64,000 nucleotides of DNA from CAYVFC01 sp964450715 (GTDB lineage Bacteria > Myxococcota_A > Polyangia > Polyangiales > JAFGIB01). This document shows, piece after piece, positions 34,949 through 43,749 of this stretch. The position numbers and the translations under genes were made by a program. Below the pieces are notes generated by a model. It made no database searches. It was given only the letters and a program-made list of their open reading frames with translations, and had not been told where the DNA came from. The first letter of the stretch is position 1. Every line of letters begins with the position of its first letter. The stretch lies in the NCBI GenBank assembly GCA_964450715.1, contig CAYVFC010000001.1, positions 99,615-163,614 of the forward strand, in the 5' to 3' direction.

Positions 34949-34976
34949 TTGACATACGAACCCGTATGTGTAATAG
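34949..34976 (+). promoter_or_regulatory. Candidate transketolase promoter containing operator site 3
   Basis: -35 TTGACA (34949-34954), 16-bp spacer, -10-like TAATAG (34971-34976). The palindrome ACATACGAACCCGTATGT (34952-34969) begins inside the -35 and fills the spacer, so binding would block the promoter. The same geometry is seen at site 2 (mtnA, minus strand) and site 4 (GMC gene). Confidence 0.75.
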
Positions 34977-35266
34977 CGAGTCGCCATTAGCGGTGAGCAG
35001 GCAATGTCGGAGGTGTACCAGGTCGTCGCGGGCGCGGGTCGCGCGAGCCCGAATGAAGATACCCGGCGCATGGATCCGGTCGCTGACCGTCGGTTCATCG
35101 ATCCCGCCCGGCGCTCGAGGCGGCTCGCTCTGCAAGGAGATGAAAGATGACCTCCGGACCCATCCTCTCGGCGACGGCTTGCGGCCCTTCCCCTGCAGGG
35201 CTACAGAGACGCACCACGCGGGGGCCCACCCAACGAGAAACGCAATCGAAATCCAAGGAAACCCAC
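34977..35266 (+). other. Long untranslated leader of transketolase gene
   Basis: About 290 bp from the candidate promoter to ATG 35267. It contains a second possible start, ATG 35147, in frame with tkt and preceded by AAGGAG at 7 bp, which would add 40 low-complexity residues. A thiamine-pyrophosphate riboswitch was looked for by its CUGAGA core and not found. Confidence 0.4.
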
Positions 35267-37267
35267 ATGAACACTGATGATCTGGAGCGCCTCTGCATCA
35301 ACACCATCCGCACCCTGTCGATGGACGCGATACAGAAGGCAAACTCGGGGCACCCCGGCGCGCCGTTGGGCATGGCCCCGGCCGCCTATGTCCTGTTCAC
35401 CAAGATCATGAAGCACCACCCCCGCAATCCCGGGTGGGAGGACCGCGACCGCTTCGTGCTCTCGGCCGGACACGCCTCGGCGCTCCTGTACAGCCTCTTG
35501 CATCTGACCGGCTACGACCTCTCTCTGGATGATCTGAAAGCGTTCCGGCAGTGGGGCAGCAAGACCCCGGGCCACCCCGAGTACGGGCACACCCCGGGCG
35601 TGGAGACCACCACCGGGCCGCTGGGCCAGGGCATCGCCAACGCCGTGGGCATGGCCATGGCCGAGCGCTATCTGGCTGCGCTCTTCAACCGGCCAGATCA
35701 CACGCTGGTCGATCACTTCACCTACGTCCTTTGCGGCGACGGCGACCTGATGGAGGGCGTCAGCGCCGAGGCGGCCTCGCTGGCCGGGCACCTGGGGCTG
35801 GGCAAGCTCATCTGTCTGTACGACGACAACCAGATCTCCATCGAGGGCTCTACGGACATCACCTTCACAGAGGACGTCGGTAAGCGTTTCCAGGCTTACG
35901 GATGGCAGGTGTTGAACGTGCCCGATGGCAACGATACCGTGGCCATCGCGCGCGCCGTCAAGAAGGCTGCCCGTGAGACCGCGAGGCCCACCCTGATCCG
36001 CGTGCGCACGGTGATCGCCTACGGAAGCCCGAACAAGGCGGGGACGGCCGATGCGCACGGCGCGCCGCTGGGCGAGGAAGAGGTCGGCAAGACCAAGCAG
36101 TGCCTGGGATGCGAGCCGGAGGCCTTCTACATTCCCGAGCCGGTGCGCGCGGCGTTCCGCAAGAGCATCGGGCGCGGCTCGCGGGCCGAGAAGAAGTGGC
36201 AGACGCAGGCCGCGGCGTACGAGAAGCAGTTTCCGCAGCAGTACCGTCAGTACCGGGCGATGCTCTCCGGCGAGCTTCCGCAGGGATGGGATCGAGCGAT
36301 CCCCCTGTTCTCTCCGCAGGACGGTCCGGTGGCGACTCGCGCCGCCTCGGGCAAGGTGCTCAACGGCATCGCCCCCAACTTGCCGGCGCTGCTGGGAGGC
36401 TCTGCCGACCTGGCCCCTTCCAACAAGACCCTGATCGCCGGCTCCGGGGACTTTGCTCGCGACGCCTATGACCAGCGCAACATCCGCTTCGGAGTGCGCG
36501 AGCACGCCATGGCGTCGATCTGTTCGGGCATGGCGCTTCACGGCGGCGTCAAGCCCTACTGCGGGACCTTCCTGGTCTTTGCCGACTATATGCGCCCGGC
36601 CATCCGCGTGGCCGCGCTCATGAAGCTGCCGGTCGTCTACGTCTTCACCCACGACAGCATCGCCGTGGGCGAGGACGGTCCCACCCACCAACCGGTAGAG
36701 CACCTGGCCTCTCTACGCTGTATTCCCGGGCTGACCGTGATCCGGCCCGCGGACGCCAATGAAACCGCCGAGGCCTGGCGCCAAGCGCTTCAGGCTCAGG
36801 GGCCGTTCGCCCTGATCCTCTCCCGGCAGAAGCTCCCGGTCATCGATCGCGCTGTAAACGCGCCGGCCGCGGATCTGGCCAGGGGCGCCTACGTGTTGGC
36901 AGAGCCGCCGAAGCCGGAGCTGTTGCTGCTGGCGACCGGCTCCGAGGTCTGGCTGGCGATCGGGGCCGCGGCTGCGCTGGCGGACAAAGGGGTACAGGCC
37001 CGGGTGGTCAGCATGCCTTGCTGGGAGCTGTTCGAGCAACAGCCGCCCGAATACCGGCAGAGTGTGCTTCCCCCGGATCTTTGCGCGCGCCTGGTCATCG
37101 AGGCGGCCAGCCCCTTTGGCTGGGAGCGATACGCCGGGCCGCGGGGCAAGATACTCGGCATATCCGGTTTCGGCTCCTCCGCTCCCGGCGGCGTGGTGCT
37201 GGAGAAGTACGGCTACTGCGTGCAACGGGTCGTAGAGCAGGCGCTACAGCTGCTCGGCAAGCAGTAG
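35267..37267 (+). CDS. tkt: Transketolase
   Basis: The 666-residue ThDP enzyme moves two-carbon units between sugar phosphates in the pentose phosphate pathway. Motifs: NSGHPGAPLGMAP, GPLGQGIANAVGMA, the cofactor loop GDGDLMEGVSAEA..DDNQISIEG, RFGVREHAMASICSGMALHGG, HDSIAVGEDGPTHQPVEHLASLR, and the C-terminal SPFGWERYAG. Length is normal (about 660-690). The chosen ATG has AAGGAA at 7 bp; an in-frame ATG at 35147 with a stronger site is an alternative. It stands alone, controlled by a promoter that carries the same CATACG palindrome as mtnA-prs-lsrF, so the two are probably co-regulated. Confidence 0.95.
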   Translation: MNTDDLERLCINTIRTLSMDAIQKANSGHPGAPLGMAPAAYVLFTKIMKHHPRNPGWEDRDRFVLSAGHASALLYSLLHLTGYDLSLDDLKAFRQWGSKTPGHPEYGHTPGVETTTGPLGQGIANAVGMAMAERYLAALFNRPDHTLVDHFTYVLCGDGDLMEGVSAEAASLAGHLGLGKLICLYDDNQISIEGSTDITFTEDVGKRFQAYGWQVLNVPDGNDTVAIARAVKKAARETARPTLIRVRTVIAYGSPNKAGTADAHGAPLGEEEVGKTKQCLGCEPEAFYIPEPVRAAFRKSIGRGSRAEKKWQTQAAAYEKQFPQQYRQYRAMLSGELPQGWDRAIPLFSPQDGPVATRAASGKVLNGIAPNLPALLGGSADLAPSNKTLIAGSGDFARDAYDQRNIRFGVREHAMASICSGMALHGGVKPYCGTFLVFADYMRPAIRVAALMKLPVVYVFTHDSIAVGEDGPTHQPVEHLASLRCIPGLTVIRPADANETAEAWRQALQAQGPFALILSRQKLPVIDRAVNAPAADLARGAYVLAEPPKPELLLLATGSEVWLAIGAAAALADKGVQARVVSMPCWELFEQQPPEYRQSVLPPDLCARLVIEAASPFGWERYAGPRGKILGISGFGSSAPGGVVLEKYGYCVQRVVEQALQLLGKQ

Positions 37268-37333
37268 ACCGCCTGCCGTTTCGCGCCGCCGGCTCGTCGA
37301 GTATCCTGGAGCGGTTCGAGGTAGCGTGCGGTA

Positions 37334-37492
37334 AGCGTCCGTGACAAAATAACTCATCCATCTTTCGGGCGGGACGGCCCCGTCTGCTGCGTTGCTCCTC
37401 CTCGAAATATCCCCAATATTCCTCGTCGTCGCGCCTTGCATCCGGGGCCGTCGCGCTCCGAAACCTGATCGAGTTATTTTGTCACGGACGCT
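37334..37492. repeat. Fold-back element B, 22-bp perfect terminal inverted repeats
   Basis: Arm 37334-37355 (AGCGTCCGTGACAAAATAAC..) is the exact reverse complement of 37471-37492. The core is nearly identical to that of element A at 24235, in the same orientation, while the arms share nothing. It lies 66 bp after the tkt stop. Confidence 0.9.
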
Positions 37493-37498
37493 AAGCGG

Positions 37499-37669
37499 CA
37501 GCGATCCCACCGGGCTGGTCACCTACTGGGGCGGCGGATACGAGTGGTGGATCGGGCCCGAGTGGAGCGTGGGCGTTATGGGCAGGCTGGTCATCGCTCC
37601 GCTCGCTTTTACGACGTGAGCTTCATGACCATCGAGCCGCGCGTTCTGGCCAGCCTCACCTTCCACTGA
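37499..37669 (+). pseudogene. C-terminal fragment of an outer-membrane beta-barrel protein, frameshifted
   Basis: The first frame reads TGLVTYWGGGYEWWIGPEWS..GRLVIAPL and then stops. A second frame from about 37605 continues with ARFYDVSFMTIEPRVLASLTF(H), the end expected of an outer-membrane beta-barrel with aromatic C-terminus. The gene seems to have lost its 5' part, next to fold-back element B, and then taken a frameshift. No ribosome binding site or start remains. Confidence 0.5.
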
Positions 37670-37816
37670 CGCCGAGCGGTAGAGCCCGTCGATTCTCGCG
37701 CTGGCCCCGGGGCCGCGCCTTGCGCCTTGTTGCGGCCGGCGGCCGCGTGATATCTTTATTGCCAGGATGTCGCAACGGCCGGCTTTGCAGTAGCGCCCGC
37801 TCGGCCGCGGAGGGGT

Positions 37817-40510
37817 GTGGGTCGGAACGTGCTGCCGCTGTTGCACTTCTTCTGCTTCATCACTTATCTCTACCTCGCCGCCCACGTGCTGGTGCTGAGC
37901 TGGCGATCGGCGCTGAACCGCACCTGCTCGCTGCTGGTGCTCTGCTTCGCCCTCTGGAGCTTCAGCCTCATCTATACCCACGATCACGCGGCGGGCGAGC
38001 AGACGGCCGCCCTCTTCTATAGTATCGGCTCGCTGGCCTGGGGCAGCTTCGCCAGCCTGGCGCTCTGGTTCGTGCTGGTGTTCGTGGAGGAGAAGCGCTT
38101 CCGCAAGTCGCCCTGGTTCTTTCCCGTGCTCTTCGTTCCTCCTTCGCTGCTCGTCTACCAGCAGTGGGCCGGGCAGGTCGCCGCCGGCTACGCGCTACAG
38201 ATCTGGGGCTGGGCATTCATCTGGTCCGATTCGGTCTGGTCCTACCTGTTCCATGTCTACTATCTAACCTACATGGTTGCTGCTTTCGTTCTGCTCTTCC
38301 GGGCGGCCAGAGAAGCGGTGAGCGGTGTCAAGCGGGAGCAGGCCCGCATCATCCTGGGCACGGCCGTTCCGCCGCTGGTCCTGGCCTCGGTCACCGACGT
38401 GGTGCTGCCCCGCTTCGGCATCCACGCCGTGCCCAACATCGCTCCCGCCTTTGTCCTCATCTGGGTGATCGGGCTGCTTTTCGTCATCTCCCGGTACCGG
38501 ACGCTCGAGATCACGCCCGAGCTGGCGGTCGATCACATCGTCTCCTCCATGGCCGATCCCCTCCTCATCCTGGACGCCGAGGGAAGCATAGCCTTTGTCA
38601 ACCGGGCGGCCGAGCGGCGCCTGGGCTACCCGCAGAGCGCGCTGGAAGGCACCAGCATCGGGGAGCTCTTCCCGGTAGAGGTCCGGGAGCGGCAACTCGG
38701 GGAGATCGCGGGCAAAGGAGGGGCTGGCAACGTCGATTGCGTTTTGCAGTCGAGGAGCAAAGAGCGCTTCCTGGTCGATTTCACCATTTCCGAGATGCGC
38801 CAGTACGGAGACGAGGTCATCGGCACGGTCTGCGTGGCCCGCGACATCACCGAGCGCAAGCGGGCCGAGGAGCAGTTGCGAAAGGCTCACGACGAGCTGG
38901 AGAAGCGGGTCGAAGAGCGGACGGCAGATCTCACCGCCGCGAACCAGAGGTTGCAGGAGGAGATCCGCGAGCGCAAGCGGACGCAGGTCGACCGCGAGGA
39001 GTCCGAGGAGCGATTCCGCGCCATCTTCGACAACGTGCTGAATGGGATCCTGCTGGCCGACGTCGAGAGCAAGCGCTTCGTGATGGCCAATCCGGCCATG
39101 TGTCGCATGCTGGGTTACGCACAGCAGGAGCTGGAAAGCCTCGGTATCGCGGACATCCACCCGGCAGAGGACCTGTCGGCGGTGCAAGAGGCGTTCGAGA
39201 AGCAGGCCCGGGGGGAGCTGGCGCTCGCCGCGGATATTCCGGTCAAGAGAAAGGACGGCAGCGTCTTTTACGCGGACGTGAACTCGACCCCGGTCGAGCT
39301 GGGCGCCAGGACCTATCTGCTCGGCATGTTCAGGGACGTCAGCGAGAAGCGCCGCCTGGAGGAGCAGGTGCGGGTAACGCAGCGCATGGAGGCCATCGGC
39401 CGGCTGGCCGGGGGGATCGCGCACGATTTCAACAACATCTTGACGGTGATCAACAGCTACAGCGGGTTTCTGCTCGACGATCACGCGGATGACCCGGTTG
39501 CCCGCGAGGACATCCTGGTCGTGCAGGACGCGGCGATTAAGGCCGGAAGGCTGACGGCCCAGCTGCTGGCTTTCAGCCGGCGCCAGCTACAGCGGCTGGA
39601 GGTGCTGGAGCCGAACGAGGTCATCCGGGAGCTGAGCAAGATGCTGGGGAGACTGATCGGCGAGGATATAGAGTTCAAACCGATTCTGCAGCCGCGCCTT
39701 TGGCGGATCAAGGCCGACCGCGGACAGATCGAACAGGTGATCATGAACCTGGCCGTAAATGCGCGCGACGCCATGCCCAGGGGCGGAAAGATCACGGTGG
39801 AGACCGCCAACCTGAAGGTCGACGAGGTTTTTGCGCACGATCACCCGGGGCTGCAGCCCGGGTCTTACGTCATGCTGGCGGTGACCGACTCGGGTGTGGG
39901 CATGGACGCGGAAACGCGCTCCAAGATCTTCGAGCCTTTTTTCACCACCAAGAAGCTCGGCAAGGGGACCGGCCTGGGGCTGTCGACCACCTACGGCATC
40001 GTCAAGCAGAGCGGCGGAGAGATCTGGGTGGACAGCGAGCCCGGACGGGGAACCCGGTTCGAGGTCTACCTGCCGAGAGCCTGGGAAGACCTGGGCGACG
40101 AGCAGTCGGCCAAGCCCAGCATAGTGGTGGCGCGGCCCGACGAGACCGTGCTGGTGGTGGAGGACGACGACAACGTGCGCAGGGCCGCCCGCCGCATCCT
40201 GGCCAACAGGAAGTCCACCGTGCTCGAGGCCCGCGACGCCGAGGAAGCCCTCGCAATCTGCGCCGAGTTCAAGGAGCGAATAGACCTGATGATCACCGAC
40301 GTCATCATGCCCAGGATGAACGGCAAGGAGTTGGCCGACCGGGTCAGGCAGCTGTATCCGCGCATGAAGATCATCCTCATGTCCGGCTACACCGACGACG
40401 CCGTGGTCGAGCGCGGGGTGCTGACGACCGACCTGCCCTTTCTCCCAAAACCTTTTTCCTCCAAGACCTTCTTGAAGACGGTATACGAGGTGATGGACAA
40501 GCCGGACTGA
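37817..40510 (+). CDS. Hybrid sensor histidine kinase (7TM - PAS - PAS - HisKA - HATPase - receiver)
   Basis: The 897-residue kinase has a seven-helix membrane sensor (about 1-215, histidine-kinase N-terminal 7TM type). A PAS domain lies at about 235-350 (..ADPLLILDAEGSIAFVNRAAERRLGY..), then a coiled coil (ELEKRVEERTADLTAANQRL) and a second PAS (400-510). The phospho-acceptor His is near residue 536 in GGIAHDFNNILTVI. The N box (NLAVNARDAMP), G1 (DSGVGMD) and G2 (GKGTGLGLSTTYGIVKQSGG) follow. A C-terminal receiver (775-895) has Asp828 in MITDVIMP. The GTG start at 37817 follows GGAGG. An orphan signalling gene; input and target are unknown. Confidence 0.9.
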   Translation: MGRNVLPLLHFFCFITYLYLAAHVLVLSWRSALNRTCSLLVLCFALWSFSLIYTHDHAAGEQTAALFYSIGSLAWGSFASLALWFVLVFVEEKRFRKSPWFFPVLFVPPSLLVYQQWAGQVAAGYALQIWGWAFIWSDSVWSYLFHVYYLTYMVAAFVLLFRAAREAVSGVKREQARIILGTAVPPLVLASVTDVVLPRFGIHAVPNIAPAFVLIWVIGLLFVISRYRTLEITPELAVDHIVSSMADPLLILDAEGSIAFVNRAAERRLGYPQSALEGTSIGELFPVEVRERQLGEIAGKGGAGNVDCVLQSRSKERFLVDFTISEMRQYGDEVIGTVCVARDITERKRAEEQLRKAHDELEKRVEERTADLTAANQRLQEEIRERKRTQVDREESEERFRAIFDNVLNGILLADVESKRFVMANPAMCRMLGYAQQELESLGIADIHPAEDLSAVQEAFEKQARGELALAADIPVKRKDGSVFYADVNSTPVELGARTYLLGMFRDVSEKRRLEEQVRVTQRMEAIGRLAGGIAHDFNNILTVINSYSGFLLDDHADDPVAREDILVVQDAAIKAGRLTAQLLAFSRRQLQRLEVLEPNEVIRELSKMLGRLIGEDIEFKPILQPRLWRIKADRGQIEQVIMNLAVNARDAMPRGGKITVETANLKVDEVFAHDHPGLQPGSYVMLAVTDSGVGMDAETRSKIFEPFFTTKKLGKGTGLGLSTTYGIVKQSGGEIWVDSEPGRGTRFEVYLPRAWEDLGDEQSAKPSIVVARPDETVLVVEDDDNVRRAARRILANRKSTVLEARDAEEALAICAEFKERIDLMITDVIMPRMNGKELADRVRQLYPRMKIILMSGYTDDAVVERGVLTTDLPFLPKPFSSKTFLKTVYEVMDKPD

Positions 40511-40514
40511 CGGG

Positions 40515-40712
40515 CTACTGCAGCAGCATGACGACTACCGCACCAGCTCGGACGGAGCCCATCTCTCGGGGCAACAGGTCCGCGGGCAGGTGCGAGCGCC
40601 CCGCGCTCCAGTGCGAGACCAGGGTGCGGTCGAGCTCGATGCCGCGATCGCCGAGCCAGGCTACGAAGGCCTCGGTCTTTAACAGCCCCTTTTTGCGCAA
40701 CCGCGTGAACAT
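40515..40712 (-). CDS. Small HTH-like protein
   Basis: ATG 40712 (GGAG 8 bp upstream) gives 65 residues. The middle (LKTEAFVAWLGDRGIELDRTLVSHWSAGRSHLPADLLP) reads like a helix-turn-helix with a recognition-like helix VSHWSAGRS, as in small phage-type or plasmid-type regulators. The last 15 residues are hydrophobic. It ends 5 bp from the kinase stop on the opposite strand. I could not place it in a named family; it may be a fragment. Confidence 0.5.
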   Translation of the reverse strand: MFTRLRKKGLLKTEAFVAWLGDRGIELDRTLVSHWSAGRSHLPADLLPREMGSVRAGAVVVMLLQ

Positions 40713-40874
40713 CGATTGACTCCAGGGCCCATAGGGTTTTTTGACGGTTCCCGCGCGCTCGCCTCCGGCCAAATATCGTAGAGCATATCTCAAAAGAGGC
40801 CTTGCCGTGCTCCGCGCCCCGGCAGGCGAATTGTACCACCGACGGACGACCGGGGCAGAGGCCTGCAACCGGAG

Positions 40875-42119
40875 CTACTGGATGTTGGTCTGCCAGTCCG
40901 CGGCGTCCGACGGCCTGTTCACCAGCAGCGGCTTCCAGCGCTCGTCGCCCTCCAGGTATACCTTCTGGAAAGCCAGCGCGTACTCGCCGGAGGTGCCGCC
41001 GCCGGCGCTGGTGGGACCGAACCAGCTCATGTGGCTCGCTCCCGAGATCGAGAGCAGCATCTTGGGCGTGCTGTCGGGGATCTCGGCGTAGGCGCCGGTC
41101 GACATGGTGCAGGGAGCGACTCCGTCCGACGAGCCGCAGAGCAACAGGGTCGGCACTTGCACGCCGGCGGCCACCGGCCCCCAGGCGGCCAGGCCCACCG
41201 AGGTCCTCAGCGTGGGATCGGTGCCCGAGGCGATGGTCGTGCCCCCACCGCCCATCGAGTAACCGCTGGTCCCGTAACGACCGGCCAGCTTTCCGAATAG
41301 CGGGCTTCCGCTCTTGGTATTCTCGGTCTTGAGCTCCTCTATCGCGCCCAGCAGCTTGTCAGCGCGAATCGCGGGGATGTCCATTCCGGTGGTGGTGGTG
41401 ATGACCGTGACGATGCCGTGTGACGCGTAGAAGGGCCCCCAGTCGTTCATCTCCGGCCCGGTATTGGTGAACCCGCCACAGAGTGCCACGGCTGCCAGCG
41501 GCGGATCGGCATCGGTGGGATAGAAGACCGTTCCGGTCGCTATCGGATACGACTGAGTGTTGAAGGACCCGCTCCTGGAGGTAAGCCCGGACGGATCCGG
41601 GCCGTGGCACAAGCAGTCACCGCTCGCGCAGCAAGTGCCGCCCGTGACCGTTCCGGGGCGGTCCGTTGCTCCACCGACCCCGCCGGTCCCGGCGGTAACT
41701 ATCCCGCCGGTCCCGCCGGTGATGATGGTGCCGCCCGTGCCGCCGACTCCGCCGGCAGTGACCCCGCCGGTTCCACCGGTGATAATGGCGCCGCCCGTTC
41801 CGCCGGTCGGGATGGTGCCCGCGGTTCCGCCCGTGACGTCCGGCGGCGGCGCGTACGATCCGCCCGCGGGCGGGAGCGAGCCAGCCTGGCCTGCGTACGG
41901 GTTGTCCACGGGCACGTAAGATCCGGCCTGTCCCGCGTACGACCCGGCTACCCCTCCTGTCCCGCCGAGCGAGTAGTCGGGTCCGAATCCTGCGAAGCCC
42001 TCTGGGTTAATACTCGTCTCCCCGCACGCGGTGGCGAGCACCAGGATGCCGGCCAGAAGCGACGCGGAGAGCACTAGCCTCGAGCTATCCGAATGGCACC
42101 GATATTTTGGCGAATACAC
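40875..42119 (-). CDS. Secreted lipoprotein, PETase-like polyester hydrolase / dienelactone-hydrolase family
   Basis: GTG 42119 (GGAGGT 4 bp upstream) gives 414 residues. A lipobox ATAC places the lipid on Cys32. A Gly/Thr/Ile-rich linker (about 50-160) leads to an alpha/beta-hydrolase domain. The nucleophile Ser288 lies in GYSMGGGG, where PETase has GWSMGGGG; Asp332 lies in SSDGVAP and His363 in GASHMSW. The domain start (ATGTVFYPTDADPPLAAVALCGGFTN) and ASHGIVTVITTTT also follow the PETase/cutinase layout. The usual Cys near Asp is kept as C-x4-D. By homology it cleaves esters, perhaps polyesters such as cutin or polyhydroxyalkanoate; activity is unproven. Confidence 0.85.
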   Translation of the reverse strand: MYSPKYRCHSDSSRLVLSASLLAGILVLATACGETSINPEGFAGFGPDYSLGGTGGVAGSYAGQAGSYVPVDNPYAGQAGSLPPAGGSYAPPPDVTGGTAGTIPTGGTGGAIITGGTGGVTAGGVGGTGGTIITGGTGGIVTAGTGGVGGATDRPGTVTGGTCCASGDCLCHGPDPSGLTSRSGSFNTQSYPIATGTVFYPTDADPPLAAVALCGGFTNTGPEMNDWGPFYASHGIVTVITTTTGMDIPAIRADKLLGAIEELKTENTKSGSPLFGKLAGRYGTSGYSMGGGGTTIASGTDPTLRTSVGLAAWGPVAAGVQVPTLLLCGSSDGVAPCTMSTGAYAEIPDSTPKMLLSISGASHMSWFGPTSAGGGTSGEYALAFQKVYLEGDERWKPLLVNRPSDAADWQTNIQ

Positions 42120-42372
42120 GTTTACCTCCGGGCATTTTATCGCGCGCCGCCCGCCCTCGGCCGGTGGCCGCCACGCGCCTGGGGCGGCGCTGAACGTCCC
42201 GGAACTAGGACGGGGGAAAGGGCGCTTGTTTCCATACATTACATATTAGTGTGCAAAACGCGTTCAGGCACTGTTTCGGGGTGCCAAGCTTCTGCCGTTT
42301 GGTGACAAGCGCCGCTTTTTTATCCGGCGCGGCCGCGCGCGCGGGGCTATGCTATCCGGACGAGGGGTAGAG

Positions 42373-43314
42373 ATGTACAGGAGCGCCATCACGCTGTGTA
42401 CAGCCGCCCTGTTGCTGGCGGCAATGCTGCCGGGGTGTCTACGCGACTGGAGCCAGTACGAGCGCCGGGACCAGGCCGGTACGGGCGGCATGGGAGGTAT
42501 CTCCGGTACGACCGGCGGCTTCGGTGGCATCCCGGGGGGCATCGGCGGCGCGGTCGGAGGTACCGGTGGTAGAGGAGGTAACGCCGGTACGGGCGGCAAC
42601 ATCGCCGGCACGGGCGGCGTCTCCTGCGTGTCCCTGGACGAGCTCGAACCGTGTACCTGCCCGGACGGCCGAACGAGCACGCGCGTCTGTCTGCGGGACG
42701 GAACGCTGGGCGAGTGCGCTTGCCGGCGCGATTGGGAGTGCGAGCGTGGAGAGCCCGTATACTGCATCTGCGACGGCTACAGCTCGGGCGTCGCGGTCTG
42801 CTTCGACGGCGAACAGGATCTCGTGGGTTGTATCTGCCGGCGCGAGCACGGCGAGATCGTTCCCTTTTGCGGAAACGGAATCATCGAGGGCGACGAGCAG
42901 TGCGACTGGCGCGACCTCCGAGGCCTGAGCTGCACCCTTCTAGGCCGGGGGTCGGGCAACCTGCTCTGCGACGAAAGGTTCTGTGTCATCGATACATCCC
43001 AGTGCGAGATCCCGTTGTGCGGGAACGGAGTGCTGAACGGAATCGAGCAGTGCGACGGCAACAACCTCGACGGCCAGAGCTGTCGCTCGCTAGGCGAGGG
43101 TGACGGGGTGTTGCTCTGCGACCCGGCCGATTGCACCTTCGATATCAGCATGTGTACCGGTTCCGTGGGGGGCACCGGCGGCACCGGCGGCTACATCTGC
43201 GAGAATAGCTGCTTCGACGCTTACGACGGCTTTTGCGACGACGGCGGCCCCGACGCCGACTACTACATCTGCGAGTACGGCACCGACTGCGCTGACTGCG
43301 GGCCCCGCCCTTGA
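42373..43314 (+). CDS. Secreted lipoprotein with Gly-rich linker and Cys-rich repeats
   Basis: ATG 42373 (GAGGGG 8 bp upstream) gives 313 residues. A signal peptide ends at the lipobox AAMLPGC. A Gly/Thr-rich linker (GTGGMGGISGTTGG and on) covers about 35-85. The rest has about 40 Cys, in repeats of the type CGNGIIEGDEQCDWRDL and CGNGVLNGIEQCDGNNLDGQSC. These match the Myxococcus Cys-rich (DUF4215-like) repeat. Such repeats form surface or secreted scaffolds rich in disulfides. It is divergent from the PETase-like gene, sharing a 253-bp upstream region. Function unknown. Confidence 0.8.
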   Translation: MYRSAITLCTAALLLAAMLPGCLRDWSQYERRDQAGTGGMGGISGTTGGFGGIPGGIGGAVGGTGGRGGNAGTGGNIAGTGGVSCVSLDELEPCTCPDGRTSTRVCLRDGTLGECACRRDWECERGEPVYCICDGYSSGVAVCFDGEQDLVGCICRREHGEIVPFCGNGIIEGDEQCDWRDLRGLSCTLLGRGSGNLLCDERFCVIDTSQCEIPLCGNGVLNGIEQCDGNNLDGQSCRSLGEGDGVLLCDPADCTFDISMCTGSVGGTGGTGGYICENSCFDAYDGFCDDGGPDADYYICEYGTDCADCGPRP

Positions 43315-43530
43315 GAGGGTAGGGGGATGATAAAGAATCGACCCGGGTGACGGAAAGCGTCGCGAGACCCCTTTGGCGAATTGCCTGGCCTCTGTTGCGA
43401 ATTCTGGGCAGCAAAGAGAGGGGACGAAGCGAGTGTATTGATCCGCATATCCGAGGAGACCTTCGGGTGGCTCGCCGGGATAAAGAAGCAGTATTGAACC
43501 CGCCGCGCGGTTTTGTTACAACGCCTCCGA
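43315..43530. other. Intergenic stretch before fold-back element E
   Basis: 216 bp with no supported gene; it ends with a CCTCCGAAGGAGG palindrome at the edge of element E. Confidence 0.4.
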
Positions 43531-43712
43531 AGGAGGCACCGTAAAATAAACGATACGAGACCGGGCGCCTGGGCGGAGCGCAATCGCGAGCGCGCCCGGA
43601 GGAAAAACCGCAGGAATAGCAGCGCTATTTCGAGGATTTTTCCGAGGACGAAAGCCGCGAGTGCGCCCGCCCACGCGGCCGCAACCGGATCGTTTATTTT
43701 GCGGTGCCTCCT
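43531..43712. repeat. Fold-back element E, 24-bp terminal inverted repeats
   Basis: Arm 43531-43554 (AGGAGGCACCGTAAAATAAA..) pairs with 43689-43712 with one mismatch. The centre, TAGCAGCGCTATTTCGAGGA (43620-43639), matches the reverse complement of the centre of element A (TAGCGGCGCTATTTCGAGGA) with one difference, so E is a member of the same family in the opposite orientation. The rest of the core has diverged. Confidence 0.85.
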
Positions 43713-43749
43713 AAGTCGGATTTACTGATCATAAGAGAGGTTAGCGGTC

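Noticed and set aside
34977..35266. Thiamine-pyrophosphate riboswitch before transketolase
   Set aside because: The conserved TPP-aptamer cores were not found by eye; the long leader has no other recognised RNA fold.
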